From Planctomycetota bacterium (GTDB lineage Bacteria; Planctomycetota; UBA8108; UBA1146; JAJFFE01), in contig JAJFFE010000194.1 in the NCBI GenBank assembly GCA_021776775.1, positions 1 through 64,000 on the forward strand: 64,000 nucleotides of DNA. Reading direction: 5' to 3'. This document shows, piece after piece, positions 61,192-64,000 of the stretch. Within the stretch, counting starts at the first letter, position 1, and each line of letters opens with the position of its first letter. Below the pieces are notes generated by a model. That model had not been told where the DNA came from, did no database searches, and saw only the letters and a program-made list of their open reading frames with translations. The position numbers and the translations under genes were made by a program.

Positions 61192-62865
61192 CTATTGAGG
61201 TAGGGCACTGACCGGATACCTTCGATCCAGTAGCACTGAAAAGACACCGTAGCGACCGCACTCTTCGAGTAACGAAGCGTGCTCTGGCGGGATCGAGTCG
61301 AGGTACTTGGTGCGGATGATGAAGACGTCGCGTTGATCGTCGTGCACAAGACGCGACATCTCGGGACCGTCCGGGCGATTGACATAGCGAAGGTCTTGGG
61401 GGGCGTAAAATCCCATCGCGTGCTCCCATCGGCGCAGGGCGATGATCGGCCCATGCGGCTGTCGACAGGACTGGGCCGCGGCAATTGCGCGACGCGGCGA
61501 CGCGATCTTTTCCTCGATCCGACTCGAGAAGCCGATGCCACAACTGACCGACGTCAGAGTTAGCCACACTGGAACGACTGCCCAGCTCAGCTCTCTTCGC
61601 TTTAGGTAACGTCCCGACGCCATGCAGGCTACGGCACACGTTCCGGCGACTTGGGCGACGATGAGGTTCGACTGAATGACCGACGCTATGGTGCCGATCC
61701 AGCAGGTCACGCTGAAGAACGCCCAGAAGAAGGTTAGAGCACGTCTTTGGACCATGCCGATCGAGGCCACATGGACCAGGATCCGCGCGAGAACGATGGA
61801 TCCGGCCACGACTCCGGGCAGCACATAGGTCGGCAAAGCGGCCCGGCTCGGCGTGAAGAAGACGGCGGGCCACAGCATCCATGCGAAGAGCAGTACAGTC
61901 CAAGAATCGTTGCGGAGGAGCGTCGTGATTTGTCGCCAAGTTGCTCGCCCGAAAACGACGAGAGCGAGCCCCCACGGGAGTTGGGCTGCGATGGCCCAGA
62001 CCCAGACCATTCCGAACGGGTGGGGGTGAGGTTCGCCGTACGGATCGGCGAAGTTCGAATCCAGATAGCGAGAGAGGTGTTCGTGAACGACGAAGTGCCT
62101 CGTGAAACCGGGGCTATGCTGCTCCGCGACGAACAACCACACAGCTGCGATCACTAGGGCAGCGACCGTTCCCTTCACTAGAGGGAAGCGGCGAAGCTCA
62201 CCGATAGACTTGGTGCGCCACGCGTGTAGCAGGATCGGCACCACCGCAAGGATGACCACCACTGGACCCTTGACGATAAAGCCCGCCGAGAGAAACGCAA
62301 AGAGGGCGGCCCGCCACGCAACTCGGAGGCGTCGAGGCTCTTCGGTAGATCCCATGACGTATGAAACGATCGCTCCCGCGACGCAAAGTGATGCGATGAC
62401 GTCAGTGGTGACCAAGCCCCACAAGATGAAGAAGAACATGGACGAACTCGCGACGAGGACAGTTGTCCACGCGACGACCGTTCCGTAGAGCCTGCGAGCT
62501 GCGAGCCACGCGAGGCCCAACATCGCCAACCCCGCCAAGAAGCTCGGCAACCGAACTGCAGCCTCGTTCATTCCAAAGACGCGCGCCGACACTCCTGCCG
62601 CCCAGAACGCGAGCGGTGGTTTGCCCCAGTAGGGCACCCACTCACCGTGAAGGCAGATCCTCGGAACGATCCAATGGTCATTCTCGACAAGGTCGCGAGC
62701 CGTGGACGCGTACCGGCCCTCGGTCGAACCAAACAGAGGCGTGGTCACCATCCCGGCGAATCGACCCACCGCGAGAAGAACCACGATGGCCAATATCGGG
62801 ACCAAGATCGTTCGTCCAACGTCGGTCTTGGCTTGCTTGGTTAATACTCTACGGGCGACGGTCAT
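61192..62865 (-). CDS. Glycosyltransferase family 39 / ArnT-like membrane protein
   Basis: A 557-residue polytopic protein with an ArnT-like N-terminus (STEGRYASTARDLVENDHWIVP, then YWGKPPLAFWAAGVSARVFG), multiple hydrophobic helices to about residue 430 and a short hydrophilic C-terminal domain. GT39-type enzymes use polyprenyl-phosphate sugars to modify lipid A or proteins in the periplasm. The ATG overlaps the stop of the ICMT-like gene (ATGA). The GT2 that would supply its donor is broken just downstream. Confidence 0.9.
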   Translation of the reverse strand: MTVARRVLTKQAKTDVGRTILVPILAIVVLLAVGRFAGMVTTPLFGSTEGRYASTARDLVENDHWIVPRICLHGEWVPYWGKPPLAFWAAGVSARVFGMNEAAVRLPSFLAGLAMLGLAWLAARRLYGTVVAWTTVLVASSSMFFFILWGLVTTDVIASLCVAGAIVSYVMGSTEEPRRLRVAWRAALFAFLSAGFIVKGPVVVILAVVPILLHAWRTKSIGELRRFPLVKGTVAALVIAAVWLFVAEQHSPGFTRHFVVHEHLSRYLDSNFADPYGEPHPHPFGMVWVWAIAAQLPWGLALVVFGRATWRQITTLLRNDSWTVLLFAWMLWPAVFFTPSRAALPTYVLPGVVAGSIVLARILVHVASIGMVQRRALTFFWAFFSVTCWIGTIASVIQSNLIVAQVAGTCAVACMASGRYLKRRELSWAVVPVWLTLTSVSCGIGFSSRIEEKIASPRRAIAAAQSCRQPHGPIIALRRWEHAMGFYAPQDLRYVNRPDGPEMSRLVHDDQRDVFIIRTKYLDSIPPEHASLLEECGRYGVFSVLLDRRYPVSALPQ

Positions 62866-63644
62866 GCTGTTGGGGCACCTGCCGGTTCGGTGTCGATGGC
62901 GTTGACGTCTCGAAGCGCCAGGACGGTCGTATGTTTGCGTAACACTCGAGCGATGACGTAGATCACGCCGAAGGCGGTAAGGGTGACGACCTCGAATGAA
63001 TCGAGTCGGAACTCTTTGATACGAGCAATCTCGAGAACAGCCCGAACCGCAATGAACCCGACGCAGACACCGAGCCACGCGGTAGGCTCACGTCGAAAAA
63101 GCATGCGCCACGAAAACGCTCTTGTCGGGCGTTTCCAGCTCGAGAGACGCGGGAAGAACGCTGGCGTGTGTTTCGACCAACTGAGATACGTCTCTCCGAA
63201 CTTTCCTCGGAGGTACTCCTCCTCATACAGCATGACACGTTCGTAGAAGACCCAGAACGCAACCGTGTACAGCGCAGCGATCCGCCAGTCTCCTCCGGCG
63301 ATCCACGGCCCCAAGAAGCACAGGTAGTTGCCGAGATAAAGCGGGTGGCGGCACAAAGAGTACATGCCCTCCGTGTTGAGGGTCTCGGCTTGAGCCTCCT
63401 TGGTACGTCGCCCCGAAGTCCGTTTCGGTACTCGGCCGATCGCGATAGCGCGGACCAAGAGTCCCGCCAGGCAAATGCCGATTCCTATCCCGCGAAGCCA
63501 CAGGCTGTAGGAAATCGGACCCTCTTGAAACTGCGATTCTATCAGAATCGCGACCGCTAGGATCGGCAGCAGCAAGGAGGGTAACGATCCTCGGCGCTTG
63601 AACAGGACCTCTCCCTGATCGATCATTTCTTCTCTTAGTGGCAT
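62862..63644 (-). CDS. Isoprenylcysteine carboxyl methyltransferase (ICMT)-family membrane protein
   Basis: A 260-residue protein with five or so hydrophobic helices. LNTEGMYSLCRHPLYLGNYLCFLG (about 89-112) is the RHPLY-type SAM-binding region of ICMT/PEMT-like methyltransferases, followed by RVMLYEEEYLRGKFGETYLSW. The extra C-terminal hydrophobic part is longer than usual. The start follows GGAAGG. Translation is coupled to the GT39 gene, suggesting methylation of a lipid or lipid-linked sugar. Confidence 0.83.
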   Translation of the reverse strand: MPLREEMIDQGEVLFKRRGSLPSLLLPILAVAILIESQFQEGPISYSLWLRGIGIGICLAGLLVRAIAIGRVPKRTSGRRTKEAQAETLNTEGMYSLCRHPLYLGNYLCFLGPWIAGGDWRIAALYTVAFWVFYERVMLYEEEYLRGKFGETYLSWSKHTPAFFPRLSSWKRPTRAFSWRMLFRREPTAWLGVCVGFIAVRAVLEIARIKEFRLDSFEVVTLTAFGVIYVIARVLRKHTTVLALRDVNAIDTEPAGAPTA

Positions 63645-63857
63645 CGCATGCCTTCCTTTTCACGATACTTGCGTCTAACGGGCGAGTACCTGTGGAGTCT
63701 AGGAAGGTGCTGTTAGGAGTGGGGTGAGAGAATCGTTAGAGAACATTAATGCAACTCCAGGCGTCCGATCGGATAGATGGAGCGGCGTCGCCCGGATCAT
63801 ACATGAAGCGAAATCGTTCCGAGTTTTGAGTACCCAGCAAAAAAGAAGGGGTGAGCC

Positions 63858-64000
63858 GTGCGCGTTCTGGTCGTGGAGGATGATCCAAAGATTTCTCGGT
63901 TCATCATGAAAGGGCTCGACGCCGACGGATTCCAGGTGGACGTTGCCAGCGATGTGGAATCAGCCCTGACCGCGACGCGTGAACGCATCTTCGACTTGAT
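63858..64000 (+). CDS. Response regulator, receiver domain (partial at window end)
   Basis: The first 47 codons are visible: MRVLVVEDDPKISRFIMKGL (acidic pocket Glu-Asp-Asp) and the following DGFQVDVASDVESAL match an OmpR-family receiver. The phospho-acceptor Asp should come just after ERIFDLI at the window edge. The GTG start follows GAAGGGG. The output domain is outside the window. Confidence 0.85.
   Translation, partial: MRVLVVEDDPKISRFIMKGLDADGFQVDVASDVESALTATRERIFDL

Noticed and set aside
1..64000. CRISPR array, tRNA or rRNA genes
   Set aside because: No regularly spaced repeats and no tRNA T-loop or rRNA core sequence in a foldable context; GTTCGAAT-like strings fall inside genes.

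Overview
The window looks like high-GC chromosome from a Planctomycetota bacterium. The evidence is an ECF sigma factor fused to a transmembrane carboxypeptidase-regulatory-like protein (20.5 kb), a decayed copy of the dockerin-like GDxN / ISD / APPAAPFPDCG domain typical of that phylum (24.8-25.1 kb), an HNH endonuclease relic of a familiar planctomycete/deltaproteobacterial type, and outer-membrane functions (MlaA, a PagL-like protein). The species assignment is inference; no rRNA gene is present.

Layout. 0-2.2 kb: end of a two-subunit molybdenum hydroxylase (2Fe-2S subunit plus Tat-exported Mo subunit). 2.3-4.7 kb: leftward GntR-slipin-unknown-DUF3592 operon behind a perfect 20-bp palindrome. 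4.9-9.5 kb: leftward operon (AhpD-like, PNPOx-like, thioredoxin, Asp-nucleophile hydrolase) diverging from a sigma-54 activator with a four-cysteine GAF sensor and three near-palindromic boxes between them. 9.5-12.7 kb: TauD-type dioxygenase and an MlaA lipoprotein fused to an alpha/beta hydrolase.

12.8-20.2 kb is an accessory island: a 3.6-kb transposon with two different DDE transposases and two coiled-coil helpers, then A+T-richer small genes and two tyrosine integrases, each preceded by a similar GATAA-N6-TTATC inverted repeat. 20.5-31.1 kb holds regulators and exported proteins: the membrane-tethered sigma factor and its paralogous secreted partner, a second ECF sigma with a dockerin-like pseudogene behind it, a hybrid histidine kinase coupled to an HDOD protein, a DUF3299 lipoprotein and a lysine-rich exported protein with a strong terminator. 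31.9-33.3 kb carries a decayed HNH gene between long inverted repeats.

33.4-63.6 kb is mostly envelope glycan biosynthesis: pyrophosphatase, GNAT, galE, then rightward runs of sugar aminotransferases, methyltransferases, a CgeB-like glycosyltransferase, a sulfotransferase, nucleotide-sugar epimerases, a cytidylyltransferase-PfkB fusion, a phosphoheptose-isomerase-like SIS protein, a split transketolase, an alcohol dehydrogenase, a HAD phosphatase and an APH-type kinase. Many junctions are 4-base start/stop overlaps, so translation is probably coupled. Together they suggest supply of a heptose-like or otherwise unusual sugar and its assembly into a methylated, sulfated and acylated surface glycan. 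An MBOAT acyltransferase with an SGNH-like partner and a GT39 transferase follow; the GT2 gene that should feed the GT39 is broken. The window ends in the receiver domain of a response regulator.
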